64,000 nucleotides of DNA. Source: Cyclobacteriaceae bacterium. GTDB taxonomy: Bacteria > Bacteroidota > Bacteroidia > Cytophagales > Cyclobacteriaceae. Below, piece by piece: positions 8,511 through 17,419 of the stretch. The notes beneath the pieces were generated by a model, which saw only the letters and a program-made list of their open reading frames with translations, did no database searches and was not told where the DNA came from. Location of the stretch: positions 1-64,000 of the forward strand of contig JAEUTZ010000023.1 of the NCBI GenBank assembly GCA_016787725.1. The letters run 5' to 3'. Both the position numbers and the translations under genes were made by a program. The first letter of the stretch is position 1, and each line of letters begins with the position of its first letter.

Positions 8511-9044
8511 TTAGCTTTTGGGTTGCTTTCTTAAAATTACGGATAATATCATGCTTATAAAAAAACTGATAATAAAACTCTTCACCAGGTAATCCAAGGC
8601 GAGATCACTTCCATGAGTCGCTGGTAAAGCCTGTAAATTACGTTCATATACATCTTTTCCCAACTGCTCAATTACCTGAGGTTCAATGGATTTAATTTGC
8701 TCGATGGCCGTATGAATATAATCGCTGAGAAATTTAGGATGCAGCATGCAAATAGTCCAGATCAGAGTCGCGGCAAGCGTGGAAAACACGATCGTGAATA
8801 ACAAATTGGTCATCATGCCCTGTCCAAAGGAAAGTTCTCCCTGCTGGTAATCATCCCGCAGTTCTTTCAGGCCCAATACCATAAAGACTGTAAACAGAAC
8901 AATCCTAAAATCGAAGTATACCGGAAAGAGAAACGGATGCTTCCCCAGAAAATATAAGGCGATCAAAAAAACAAACCCAAGGGCTGCGGCAAGACTGCCA
9001 TTGCGAATTGAGATAACAACCAGTCGGGGAAGCGGCTTAGGCAT
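8511..9044 (-). CDS. DUF4199 membrane protein (first of three)
   Basis: A 177-residue four-helix membrane protein, more diverged than the other two members but with the same layout: N-terminal basic stretch, paired helices (about 15-55), a third at about 75-100, and a C-terminal helix ending in a basic tail. Its start overlaps the end of the dihydroorotase-like gene by 8 bases, so the two are likely co-translated. Function unknown. Confidence 0.78.
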   Translation of the reverse strand: MPKPLPRLVVISIRNGSLAAALGFVFLIALYFLGKHPFLFPVYFDFRIVLFTVFMVLGLKELRDDYQQGELSFGQGMMTNLLFTIVFSTLAATLIWTICMLHPKFLSDYIHTAIEQIKSIEPQVIEQLGKDVYERNLQALPATHGSDLALDYLVKSFIISFFISMILSVILRKQPKS

Positions 9045-10299
9045 CCAGCCACTGCTTTGTGTTGTTGAACACCGCTACCACTTTACCTTGCAGGGTTTGG
9101 CCAAGCCAGGGCGAGTTTTTTGATTTGGAAAAATTGTTAGCCGGTGTAAACAGCCACTGGCGATTCGGATCCAACAAGGTTAAATTGGCTTTTGTATCCG
9201 GTTCAATCACCACCGCAGGCAGTTTTAATAGCGCGCGCGGGGCATCCGTAACTTTTTGAATCAACTCCTCCATTTCCACCAATTTTGAAAGTGACACCAA
9301 CTGGCTGGCGAAGGTCTGCAGATTAATCATTCCGAATTCCGATAAATCAAATTCAAGAAACTTGCTTTCATCCTCATGAGGTACATGATTGCTCACCAGC
9401 ACATCTATGGTGCCGTCCTTCAATCCTTTTATCAAGGCATCCTGATCGGCTTTTTCGCGCAGGGGAGGATTTACCTTAAAGTTGGTATCAAAATCTGCGA
9501 GCTCTTCATCCCCGAACAGAGGTTGATACGCAGCCACATCGCAGGTCACCTGCAAGCCCTTCTTCTTTGCACTCCGCACCAGGTCAATCGATTTGGCGGT
9601 AGAGAGTTTAGCAAAATGCAATCGTCCTCCCGCATAATTCAGCAATTCCAGATTTTTGCTTACCGCCACTTCCTCCGCAATGCGTGGCATCCCTTTAAGT
9701 CCAAGCATGGTGCTTTGTGGGCCTTCATGCATCTGACCGAATAAATTCAACCATGTATCTTCCGGGTGATCAATCAATAACCCATCGAACTTTTGCAGAT
9801 ACTGGAGTGATTTAAGAAAAATATCCGTATGCCACACAGGTTTGAGTCCATCGGTAAATGCAATGGCACCGGCCGCATGCAGGTCAATCATTTCCGTTAA
9901 CTCCTCGCCCTTGCAGTTTTTTGTAACGGCCGCCAGGGCATGAATTTGAACCAGCCGGCTTTCATTATTGCCCGTGACGTAACTGATTTCGTTTTTGGTT
10001 TGAATGGTGGGGTACGTGTTGGGAAGTACGGCCACTTCGGTAAAACCTCCGGCTGCGGCAGCCTTGCACAACGATTGAAGATCTTCCTTCTGTTCATGAC
10101 CCGGATCGCCTACTGAAGCTCCGACATCCACCCACCCTGCAGAGAGAATCATTCCATCCGCTTCAATTACCCGGTCGGCTGCGTAATTCTTGTCTCCGAT
10201 TTCTTCAATGCGGCCGTTCTGAAGCAGCACATTCTTTTGTTTTTTATGAAAAGATGACCCCGGAGAGAGTATTTGGGCTGACCGGATAAGTATTTTCAC
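9037..10299 (-). CDS. Dihydroorotase-like protein, probably non-catalytic
   Basis: A 420-residue amidohydrolase-fold protein clearly related to type I dihydroorotase (the PGHEQKED, GGFTEVAVLPNT and NPPLR regions are recognisable). The residues that make the enzyme work are missing: the HxH after strand 1 is replaced in VDVGASVGDPG, the histidine pair of TPHHL is AAYQPL, and the catalytic aspartate of TDHAPH is Asn in SNHVPH. It is therefore likely a structural or regulatory homologue, like the inactive PyrC-type partners of aspartate transcarbamoylase known in other bacteria. Its place in a membrane-protein operon rather than with pyrimidine genes supports another role. Confidence 0.85.
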   Translation of the reverse strand: MKILIRSAQILSPGSSFHKKQKNVLLQNGRIEEIGDKNYAADRVIEADGMILSAGWVDVGASVGDPGHEQKEDLQSLCKAAAAGGFTEVAVLPNTYPTIQTKNEISYVTGNNESRLVQIHALAAVTKNCKGEELTEMIDLHAAGAIAFTDGLKPVWHTDIFLKSLQYLQKFDGLLIDHPEDTWLNLFGQMHEGPQSTMLGLKGMPRIAEEVAVSKNLELLNYAGGRLHFAKLSTAKSIDLVRSAKKKGLQVTCDVAAYQPLFGDEELADFDTNFKVNPPLREKADQDALIKGLKDGTIDVLVSNHVPHEDESKFLEFDLSEFGMINLQTFASQLVSLSKLVEMEELIQKVTDAPRALLKLPAVVIEPDTKANLTLLDPNRQWLFTPANNFSKSKNSPWLGQTLQGKVVAVFNNTKQWLDA

Positions 10300-10321
10300 A
10301 GGCTTCGGTTTTTGCGGTCAC

Positions 10322-12295
10322 TCATTTAAAGAACCTGATTAACAGGACTTCTGCCAACAGGAATACTAAAGCCAGAATCAAGGCGTATTTCCACAAAGGC
10401 GTGCCCAAATATCTTGCTTTTATTTCGTTACTGAAAGCTTCCGGTGAAGTGGCTGTAAAAATGGAAATCTGCTCGCCTCCGCCCAGCAGCGTTTTAACCT
10501 CTTCCCCGCCATACTGAATTAAACTGGATTCCGCTTTCTCCAGATTAAAGGCAAGTAAATCGAGGGTATCGCGGCCGTGCGTAACATAATAAAACCCCTG
10601 ATTGACAGAATACTTAGGTATCTCAAGCAACAACCGATCGCCCACGTTACGTTGCGCGGGTACCAACTCCTGCTCCCCTTTCATCCGCGCGGGTTCCTCA
10701 CCTTCCAGGCTATCGGCTGGAATGGTAACGAGTGAATTGGACAGATAATAATAAGGCTTACGCTCCGCCTTCTTGCCACTGGCTGCGATCCGGTACATCA
10801 CCGGCACAAAGATGGCGTGCGTGGACAGATCCGTAAACTCCCGATCAAGGGAGCTGGCCAGGAGATAGGTATTGTCAAGTTTGGATAAGTAAGGTTGTCC
10901 ATTCTTAAAACGCAAAATGGCCGACCGGTCCGGCCCCCAATCCAACACTTTCTGTGCAGCCGGCATAGCCATGGCTGCAGACCGCTCTTCAAAGACGTTT
11001 TCAAAAAACGGATTTTGGAAATCGGGCTTTTCAAGCTCCAATCGTTCCGGCTTTTCAATCTTGACCAATGCGGGCAAGGCTAATAAATTTTGATAGGATG
11101 ACCGGTCGGGTTGCGAGCCGGGAATCACCAACAGTTTACCCGCCTGGTTGCGATAGAGTTGTAGCGCAGCATTCAGGGCATTGTCAATTTTATCCAGTCC
11201 ATTCAATACCACCAGATCCGCAGCGGATAAAATACTGTAGTCTACATTGGTAACGGAGTAACTTCTGAAATCAAACAACGTGCGGTTTCCATAAACGTTC
11301 TCTACATTGGTAATCCGGGCATCCGGTTTAATTTCCACCACCCGTAACCGGCCCGTGTAATTGAGCGTAAAATAAAATTCATTATCAAAACTTACCGGAT
11401 AATCGCTGAAGCTGAAGATCACCGGATTGTAGCCCGTCAGCCCGCCCGACAAATCAAAGGTGGTTTCCACCAGGCTGTTGGGTTCCATCGTAACGGAGGA
11501 GGTTGCGGCCTGCACTCCGTTAATGGTAAGTTTAGTCACCAATCCATCCAATGCTTTCGGACCTTGATTGTGCAACCGTACCCGGATTGAGTTTTTCTCG
11601 CCACCAATAATAAAAGGATTATCCAGCCATACCGAATCAACAAACACATTGGAAACCTGTGGATATTCGATCGGAACCAAACGTACTTGCCAGGCCGAGT
11701 CCAATTCAGTCTCTGCACCAAATGTGGACTTTTGAAAATCTGAAATCCAGAACACCGTGTTGCTGGGATCACCAATGCGTTTTATAACTTCATTAAAGGA
11801 CCTACTTACGGGTGATAAACGAACCTGAGAAAGTTGATCCAGAATCTCAGATTTTGACTTAAAGGAATTGGAGAAGGGTGCAAAATCGTTGGTTAATAAC
11901 TTGTACCGGGTTTCTGCCGGAAATAATTCAACAATATCGCGGACATAACTTGTGGCAGCATCCAAGGCTCTAAGTTTTTCACCAACCGGAGTTGCCATGC
12001 TATACGAATTATCCAAGTAGAGGACCAGACTCCGTTGGGTACTGATTTGCTCGCGGGCCGGTAAAAAAGGTTGTGCAAACGCCAACACCAGAAACAACAG
12101 GAATAACAACCGCGAAGCCAGCACCAGGTATTGCTTCAGTTTTCGCTTTTGGGTAGTCTCCTGCTTTACTTGTCTCAGAAACCGGGTATTGGAAAAAAAT
12201 AAGCGGGTGGTTCTGCGAAAGTTGAAGAGGTGGATGATGATGGGAATAGCAAGAACTCCAAGCGCCCAAAGAAATTGCGGATAGTTAAAACTCAT
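10322..12295 (-). CDS. BatA-domain vWA membrane protein
   Basis: A 657-residue protein starting with the BatA N-terminal membrane domain: a helix at about residues 7-24 ending in IHLFNFRR, then a second helix at about 56-78. A von Willebrand A-like domain follows, with a MIDAS motif DNSYS at about 91-95. The long middle is predicted beta-rich, and a transmembrane helix (about 635-655) with a short basic tail ends the protein. Bat/BatA-like proteins are linked to aerotolerance and envelope assembly, but the exact role here is unknown. It is the first gene of the six-gene operon that includes the dihydroorotase-like and DUF4199 genes. Confidence 0.82.
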   Translation of the reverse strand: MSFNYPQFLWALGVLAIPIIIHLFNFRRTTRLFFSNTRFLRQVKQETTQKRKLKQYLVLASRLLFLLFLVLAFAQPFLPAREQISTQRSLVLYLDNSYSMATPVGEKLRALDAATSYVRDIVELFPAETRYKLLTNDFAPFSNSFKSKSEILDQLSQVRLSPVSRSFNEVIKRIGDPSNTVFWISDFQKSTFGAETELDSAWQVRLVPIEYPQVSNVFVDSVWLDNPFIIGGEKNSIRVRLHNQGPKALDGLVTKLTINGVQAATSSVTMEPNSLVETTFDLSGGLTGYNPVIFSFSDYPVSFDNEFYFTLNYTGRLRVVEIKPDARITNVENVYGNRTLFDFRSYSVTNVDYSILSAADLVVLNGLDKIDNALNAALQLYRNQAGKLLVIPGSQPDRSSYQNLLALPALVKIEKPERLELEKPDFQNPFFENVFEERSAAMAMPAAQKVLDWGPDRSAILRFKNGQPYLSKLDNTYLLASSLDREFTDLSTHAIFVPVMYRIAASGKKAERKPYYYLSNSLVTIPADSLEGEEPARMKGEQELVPAQRNVGDRLLLEIPKYSVNQGFYYVTHGRDTLDLLAFNLEKAESSLIQYGGEEVKTLLGGGEQISIFTATSPEAFSNEIKARYLGTPLWKYALILALVFLLAEVLLIRFFK

Positions 12296-12423
12296 TCTTG
12301 CAAAATTAATGAATCAACCGCGATTTAGGTTGGCCGATAAAAAGGAAAGGATGCCCCCAACTGCGGGATATGCACCTTAAATGAATGTGTTTCGAAAGTA
12401 AAGACAACCCTTTCCATTTTTGC

Positions 12424-13356
12424 TTAAAATTTAACGATGATCTTCCCCTTTGCCCTTTTTGTTTCGCTATACTGGTGCGCTGCAGCAATTTGTTCTATTG
12501 GATATTCCTTATCAAGAATCACTTTCAGTTTTTTTTCATATACAAGGGTTGATAAATAGTCAATTTTTTGAATCGTGGGTTTGGCGAAGACAGTCTTTAC
12601 CTTCTTACCACCTTTTGTTGAAATGAGTTGATAGAACATAGTGAGGGGGGAAGGAAGTGTTGCAATATAGGTTCCATGTCTATTGAGCAAATGCTTAACA
12701 TTACCAAACTTCAGCACACTGGGTGTATCAAAAATGATGTCAAACTTCATGTTCAATGTTCGGAAGTCGGTAGTTGTATAGTCAATAACCTCATCCGCAC
12801 CCAAAGCCTTAACTCCGGATAGGTTAGAGGTACTGCATACTCCGGTAACATGAGCTGCCGCTAGTTTTGCAAGTTGAACAGCAAACGAACCAACCGAACC
12901 GGAAGCACCATAAATCAATATGTTTTGTCCGGATTGTATGTTCCCCAGTTCATGCAGTGCATCATAAGCGGTACTACCCGCTATGGGTAGGGATGCTCCT
13001 TCACTAAAGTTCACCGATTCGGGAAGCCCGGTAACCATCCCTTCTGTTACAGCAAGGTATTCCGCATAGGCATTTCTTCGACCTGTACAGACAATAACCT
13101 GATCACCAGCTTTGAATTGCTTAACTTTCTTCCCCACTTCTTTGACGATTCCTGCCGACTCACAACCCAGGATTTTTGGAAAGCGAAATCCCTCCATAAA
13201 CCACATGGCACCACTTCGCACCATGCAATCATATGGATTTACAGCTGCAACCACGTTCTGAACCAATAGCTCATTTGGTTGAATTTTGGGCTTTGGCAGG
13301 TCAACCAATGTGAGGTTCTCCGGCCTTCCATATTGATAAACATGAACCGCTTTCAA
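12424..13356 (-). CDS. Zinc-independent MDR family NAD(P)H:quinone oxidoreductase-like protein
   Basis: A 310-residue medium-chain dehydrogenase/reductase. The N-terminal GroES-like domain has the PNELLVQN and VNPYDCMVRSG elements; the Rossmann domain contains GASGSVGSFAVQLAK (about residues 147-161) for NADPH binding. Structural and catalytic zinc cysteines are absent, as in quinone oxidoreductases and enoyl reductases. It is divergent from an AraC-type regulator with about 70 bases between them, which suggests that the regulator controls it. The substrate is unknown. Confidence 0.87.
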   Translation of the reverse strand: MKAVHVYQYGRPENLTLVDLPKPKIQPNELLVQNVVAAVNPYDCMVRSGAMWFMEGFRFPKILGCESAGIVKEVGKKVKQFKAGDQVIVCTGRRNAYAEYLAVTEGMVTGLPESVNFSEGASLPIAGSTAYDALHELGNIQSGQNILIYGASGSVGSFAVQLAKLAAAHVTGVCSTSNLSGVKALGADEVIDYTTTDFRTLNMKFDIIFDTPSVLKFGNVKHLLNRHGTYIATLPSPLTMFYQLISTKGGKKVKTVFAKPTIQKIDYLSTLVYEKKLKVILDKEYPIEQIAAAHQYSETKRAKGKIIVKF

Positions 13357-13389
13357 CTGTAAAAAAATTAATTAGTCGATTGAGAAACT

Positions 13390-13402
13390 AGACTAAAAGT
13401 CT
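13390..13402. promoter_or_regulatory. Possible operator in a divergent promoter region
   Basis: AGACT-AAA-AGTCT forms a short palindrome in the 71-base gap between the oxidoreductase and the AraC-type gene, next to a looser TAGTC/GACTA repeat (13373-13395). Its position fits a regulator-binding site, but the arms are only 5 bp. Confidence 0.25.
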
Positions 13403-13427
13403 TAAATTACTTTACCATCCCCAAACC

Positions 13428-14282
13428 ATGGCACTGCTTGCTGAACTAATTCAACAAACCGTAAAGCAGTTTGCCACCCAGGCTGAGCATGATAACATTG
13501 CGCTAACATTCCAGCCCCCCAAAGGTATTCCGAACGTCAAGTTTGAAAGCAATGCCATTTCACATGATGTAACCCATCTGCTTAATCACTTGTTTTCATT
13601 CACGCCTGAATTTGGAGAAATTAATCTTGCCTTTGTTCTGAAAGAAAATAATAATTGGGTTTTATCGGTCTCAAATTCGGGTATTGATTTACATGCCTAC
13701 ACCGGAGTACTGAAAGGGTTTCTGCTCCCCGCCCAGGTTTTTAAGCAGGGACCAAACGGTACCCGGTTCGAAATCCAGCTTGGTAAAGCACTGAATGGGT
13801 CTGTGGTTGAGACCGTTCCGCAAAAGAATCTGTCTGATAATAATTTCTACCTTGAGATCCAACATCGCTTGCGATCGCATTTCAACAAAACAGAAAACCT
13901 GTTGGATGCATTGAAGAGTAATCCCATTGAAGCAGCATTTTTGACGCGTGTGAATCGCATCATTCATGAAAATATGTCCAACGTAAAGTTTGATGTAAAC
14001 CGACTGGCCGAGTTAATGAACATGAGCCGAACACAACTCTTTCGCAGGCTCAAACCCATCATCCGACAATCTGCATCCGGCTATATCCGTTCCTTGCGGT
14101 TGCAGAAAGCAAAGCAATTGCTGGAAACAACCGAACATCGCGTGAGTGAGGTAGCCTATATGACAGGATTTGAAACACCCTCCAACTTCACCAAAGTATT
14201 TGTTAAAGCCTTTGGTATGAAGCCTTCTTCAATTTCACGTTACAAACCTCCTGAAACAAACGGACAAAAGAATGCAACATAA
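13428..14282 (+). CDS. AraC-type regulator with a degenerate histidine-kinase-like N-terminal domain
   Basis: A 284-residue protein. The C-terminal third (about residues 175-275) is an AraC/XylS DNA-binding domain: two helix-turn-helices, with LAELMNMSRTQLFRRLK and the signature VSEVAYMTGFETPSNFTKVF. The N-terminal part looks like a GHKL ATPase (HATPase_c) from a sensor kinase, ending in GPNGTRFEIQLG, but lacks a clear N-box and phospho-acceptor region. It resembles the tail of a Bacteroidota hybrid two-component protein cut free of its receiver. Neighbours suggest control of the oxidoreductase and/or the SnoaL gene array downstream. Confidence 0.8.
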   Translation: MALLAELIQQTVKQFATQAEHDNIALTFQPPKGIPNVKFESNAISHDVTHLLNHLFSFTPEFGEINLAFVLKENNNWVLSVSNSGIDLHAYTGVLKGFLLPAQVFKQGPNGTRFEIQLGKALNGSVVETVPQKNLSDNNFYLEIQHRLRSHFNKTENLLDALKSNPIEAAFLTRVNRIIHENMSNVKFDVNRLAELMNMSRTQLFRRLKPIIRQSASGYIRSLRLQKAKQLLETTEHRVSEVAYMTGFETPSNFTKVFVKAFGMKPSSISRYKPPETNGQKNAT

Positions 14283-14323
14283 CAGATACTAGCTACCAAT
14301 TGGAAAAGCTAATTTTGAATATC

Positions 14324-14695
14324 ATGGCAACCACTAAACTAAATAAAGAATTGATCATACGGTTCGTGAATGAACTAAACGCGGTAAAAAAGGAACGCCA
14401 TCACATTGAACAATTTGTAGCCGATGAAGTGCTCGTTCAACACTTTCTTTTTTTTGATCACCTCTTTCCCGGCAATGAACTCCTGATTGATGAACTTACG
14501 GCAGAGGGAAACCGTGTGATTTTACGCACCCGGATGAAAGGCAGGCATGATGGCACCCTTAAAGGAATTTCAGCAACCCATCGGTCCATTGAATACCCGA
14601 TGGTGTTCGGATTTGAAATTGAGAGAAAGAAAATTATTCACCACTGGTTGTTGGCAGACCAGGCGAAGCTGTTGGAACAATTGCGCATGACCTGA
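14324..14695 (+). CDS. SnoaL/NTF2-like protein, copy 1 of 5
   Basis: About 123 residues when started at the ATG at 14324; an in-frame TTG at 14300 would add eight residues that the paralogues lack. The SnoaL-like (NTF2 fold) cone is shown by the family pattern F..HLFPGNELLIDELTAEGNRVILRTRMKGRHDG, then the IEYPMVFGFEIERKKIIHHW strand pair. The fold is used by polyketide cyclases, ester cyclases and many small-molecule enzymes; the substrate is unknown. It follows the AraC-type gene by about 40 bases and heads five tandem paralogues. Confidence 0.82.
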   Translation: MATTKLNKELIIRFVNELNAVKKERHHIEQFVADEVLVQHFLFFDHLFPGNELLIDELTAEGNRVILRTRMKGRHDGTLKGISATHRSIEYPMVFGFEIERKKIIHHWLLADQAKLLEQLRMT

Positions 14696-14715
14696 AACAC
14701 CCTAAACTTAAAACA

Positions 14716-15099
14716 ATGGATAAAACTAAAAAAAACAAACAGTTTTTTATTCGTTATACCAATGCCATGAGTGGCAACCCTAAAACGCGCGAACTTATCG
14801 AACAATACGTTGCCGACCCGGCCTTAATTAATCACATCCTTTTTTTTGAAAGCGTATTTCCGTGCTACTCTGGTGAAATTGAGGAGTTAACCGCGGAAGA
14901 AAATCGGGTCATTGCTAAATTAAAAATGAAGTGCAAACACGAAGGCTGGCTCAATGGCATTCCGCCAACACATCGGGAATTTGAAACGTCCGCAGTTGTT
15001 GGTTATGAAATAGAAAATGAAAAAATTATCAAGACCTGGCTGATTTCAGACCAACTTAATATTATGAAACTCCTGGGGCTTGAGAAAGAGGCTAGCTGA
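14716..15099 (+). CDS. SnoaL/NTF2-like protein, copy 2 of 5
   Basis: A 127-residue paralogue of its neighbours, starting MDKTKKNKQFFIRYTNAMSG; the shared N-terminal pattern (KNKxFIIxYxNAMSG) supports this start. The core ENRVIAKLKMKCKHEGWLNGIPPTH matches the array consensus. Unlike copy 1 it has a Cys in place of the usual Lys after the FPxY motif (VFPCYSGEIEEL). It lies 20 bases after copy 1. Likely co-transcribed; function unknown. Confidence 0.82.
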   Translation: MDKTKKNKQFFIRYTNAMSGNPKTRELIEQYVADPALINHILFFESVFPCYSGEIEELTAEENRVIAKLKMKCKHEGWLNGIPPTHREFETSAVVGYEIENEKIIKTWLISDQLNIMKLLGLEKEAS

Positions 15100-15103
15100 A
15101 TGC

Positions 15104-15499
15104 ATGAATCAACTCAAAAATAACAAAGCATTTATAATCGAGTATTTCAATGCGTTGAGCGGGCAGGAAAAAACCCGTGATAAACTAGAGCCCTATGTAG
15201 CAGATCACCGCCTGATCGACTATGTGATGTTTATTGATTCTGTCTTCCCGAAATATGAAGTGTATGTAGAAGAACTACTGGCAGAAGACGATAAAGTAAT
15301 CGTACGCGTTCGCTTTCGCGGAATGCACAAAGGGGTAATCATGGGCTTTCCGCCTACAAATAAGTGGGTTGAATACCCGTTTGTAGTGCGCTATCAGATT
15401 AAGGACAACAAAATCGTACACAGTTGGGTGATAGCCGACAACCTGGTGCTGGCAGAAGCGGTGGGCATGAAGGGAGTGCCCCCCAAGACTAAAATTTAG
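15104..15499 (+). CDS. SnoaL/NTF2-like protein, copy 3 of 5
   Basis: Started at the ATG at 15104 (131 residues), 4 bases after the stop of copy 2, because MNQLKNNKAFIIEYFNALSG aligns with the other copies; the longer frame from 15080 would overlap the previous gene and add non-conserved residues. The core is DDKVIVRVRFRGMHKGVIMGFPPTNK, with WVIADNLVLAEAVGM at the end. It carries a short basic tail. A 187-base gap with no convincing gene separates it from copy 4. Confidence 0.82.
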   Translation: MNQLKNNKAFIIEYFNALSGQEKTRDKLEPYVADHRLIDYVMFIDSVFPKYEVYVEELLAEDDKVIVRVRFRGMHKGVIMGFPPTNKWVEYPFVVRYQIKDNKIVHSWVIADNLVLAEAVGMKGVPPKTKI

Positions 15500-15686
15500 C
15501 CCGGGGTTTCAAACCACGCAACAAATGAACCACTAAACGCAACATCTGCGATACCGCCAGCTCGATTCACGGAAGTACATTTGATTAACAATGAAGGGGC
15601 CGGCTGGTTGCCAATTGGTGATTGCTTAATCATTCGTTAGACCAACTGCGTGTATCGGTGATTTATAAAAATAAATTCCTCTGGAT

Positions 15687-16073
15687 ATGAACCAAGTCAA
15701 GAAAAACAAAGAATTCATCATCGGATACTTCAACGCCATCAGTGGTGTGATCAAAAGCCGCGAACTCTGTGAACAATACATTACCGATGAGCAGCTCACA
15801 CAACATATTCTTTTTTTTGACGGTGCCTTTCCTAAGTACGAAATGTTTATTGATGAGATTACAGGAGAAGAAAATAGAATCGTTGTTCGTGGGCGATTCA
15901 AAGGAAGGCATGAGGGTGAGCTGAATGGCATACCGCCAACACACAAGGAAGTATTCTTCCCTTTTGTAATTGGGTATGAAATTGAAAAGAACAAAATCAT
16001 AAGCCATTGGCTGATTGCCGATCAGATGAAGCTGATGGAACAATTGGGGGTGATGAAGCAAACCGCTCAATAA
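15687..16073 (+). CDS. SnoaL/NTF2-like protein, copy 4 of 5
   Basis: A 128-residue paralogue (MNQVKKNKEFIIGYFNAISG start). It shares with copy 1 the end HWLIADQMKLMEQL and with copy 5 the FPKYEM/VxIDEIxxEENR core, so the array seems to have grown by successive duplication. Its TAA overlaps the ATG of copy 5 by one base (TAATG), showing translational coupling. The enzymatic role is not known. Confidence 0.83.
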   Translation: MNQVKKNKEFIIGYFNAISGVIKSRELCEQYITDEQLTQHILFFDGAFPKYEMFIDEITGEENRIVVRGRFKGRHEGELNGIPPTHKEVFFPFVIGYEIEKNKIISHWLIADQMKLMEQLGVMKQTAQ

Positions 16074-16462
16074 TGAATCAGCTCAAAAAAAATAAAGAAT
16101 TTATTATCAAGTACATCAATGCCATGAGTGGAAATTTAAAAACCCGCGAGTTACTTGAAAAATACAATGCCGACTCAGCATTGGTGGATAACATCCTCTT
16201 TATGGATAGCGTGTTTCCAAAATATGAGGTATTGATCGATGAAATTCTGGCCGAGGGTGACCGGGTGATGGTGCGAGCCCGGTTAAAAGGTAAGCACGAA
16301 GGTGACTTTTTAGGGATACCCGCCACCCATAAAGAAGTGGAGACTCCTTATGTAGTGCGGTATGAAGTACATAATAACAAGATTACCAATAGTTGGCTCA
16401 TTTCTGATAGTTTATCACTAGTTCAACAGCTGGAAGTAAGGGGAATGCCTACAAAGGGTTAA
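16073..16462 (+). CDS. SnoaL/NTF2-like protein, copy 5 of 5
   Basis: Started at the ATG at 16073 inside the TAATG junction, giving 129 residues that align end to end with the other copies (MNQLKKNKEFIIKYINAMSG). A longer frame from 16007 lies within copy 4 and is not supported. The core is GDRVMVRARLKGKHEGDFLGIPATHK. The SDR gene begins 40 bases later, so this is probably the end of one transcription unit feeding into it. Confidence 0.83.
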   Translation: MNQLKKNKEFIIKYINAMSGNLKTRELLEKYNADSALVDNILFMDSVFPKYEVLIDEILAEGDRVMVRARLKGKHEGDFLGIPATHKEVETPYVVRYEVHNNKITNSWLISDSLSLVQQLEVRGMPTKG

Positions 16463-16501
16463 CTAAATGTAAAATAGAACAATCATCTTAAAAGACAAGC
16501 A

Positions 16502-17419
16502 ATGAAAAACTCAGCAGCAGAATCTCGGATCCTGGTGGTAGGCGCCACCGGATTTTTAGGAATGGAAATTTGTCGCCAGTTAATGGCGGCTAACAAAATT
16601 GTAACGGGACTGGTCCGAAAAACCTCCTCTGAAGAAAAAGTGAAAGCTCTAAAACAATTAGGCGTTCAGTTGATAGAAGGTGACCTCAAAGACCGGACAT
16701 CCGTTAAGAAAGCGCTTCAGGGAATAGCCATCGTCATTTCAACAGCGTCCTCCACTTTCTCGCGGCAGGAAGGAGACTCCATACAAACCGTGGATAATGA
16801 CGGGCAAACGAATTTGGCAGAAGAAGCAATTGCGGCCCGAGTTCAACAATTCATCTACATTTCATTTCCTTCTATGCCGGGCGAATTTCCGTTGCAGGAT
16901 GCCAAGCGAAGAGTAGAAAATAAACTCCTCGCCAGCAAAATGACCTTCACCATTCTGCAACCTACCTTCTTTGCGGAAGCGTGGCTGAGTCCTGCTGTTG
17001 GCTTTGATTTTCCCAATGCAAAGGCAACGATTTATGGAGAAGGAAAAAACAAAATCAGTTGGATCGCTATTCAAGATGTAGCTGCCTTTGCTGTGGGCTC
17101 CGTAGATAATCCGGCAACAAAAAATAAAATCTTTGAATTAGGCGGACCCGAAGCGTTGAGCCCGCTGGAAGTGGTTACGCTATTTGAAAAAGCAGGCGGT
17201 AAAAAATTTGAACTCCAACATGTGCCGGTAGAAGCCCTTCAAGCGCAAAAGAATACTGCTCCAGATGATTTAGGTAAATCCTTTGTCAGCCTGATGCTGG
17301 TCTATGCTGCAGGGAATGAAATTAGTATGCAGCAAACGTTGAAGGCTATCCCTGTAACATTGAGTTCAGTGAATGACCTTGCAAAGCGGGTGATGCAGGT
17401 AAATCAACCTGTATACTAG
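16502..17419 (+). CDS. NmrA-like SDR / NAD(P)H-binding protein
   Basis: A 305-residue atypical short-chain dehydrogenase. The N-terminal VVGATGFLGMEICRQL is the GxxGxxG dinucleotide-binding loop, followed by LVRKTSSEEK, which favours NADP(H). There is no clear YxxxK catalytic pair in the usual place, placing it with NmrA-like sensors and isoflavone-reductase-like enzymes. It ends the run that starts with the AraC-type gene and the SnoaL paralogues, so a shared small-molecule pathway or detoxification role is plausible but not shown. Confidence 0.85.
   Translation: MKNSAAESRILVVGATGFLGMEICRQLMAANKIVTGLVRKTSSEEKVKALKQLGVQLIEGDLKDRTSVKKALQGIAIVISTASSTFSRQEGDSIQTVDNDGQTNLAEEAIAARVQQFIYISFPSMPGEFPLQDAKRRVENKLLASKMTFTILQPTFFAEAWLSPAVGFDFPNAKATIYGEGKNKISWIAIQDVAAFAVGSVDNPATKNKIFELGGPEALSPLEVVTLFEKAGGKKFELQHVPVEALQAQKNTAPDDLGKSFVSLMLVYAAGNEISMQQTLKAIPVTLSSVNDLAKRVMQVNQPVY

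Noticed and set aside
15500-15686. A frame and possible gene remnant between SnoaL copies 3 and 4
   Set aside because: The frame is short, lacks a proper start and shows no likeness to the neighbouring copies.
16007-16072. Longer start of SnoaL copy 5
   Set aside because: It lies entirely within copy 4; the ATG in the TAATG junction fits the other copies.
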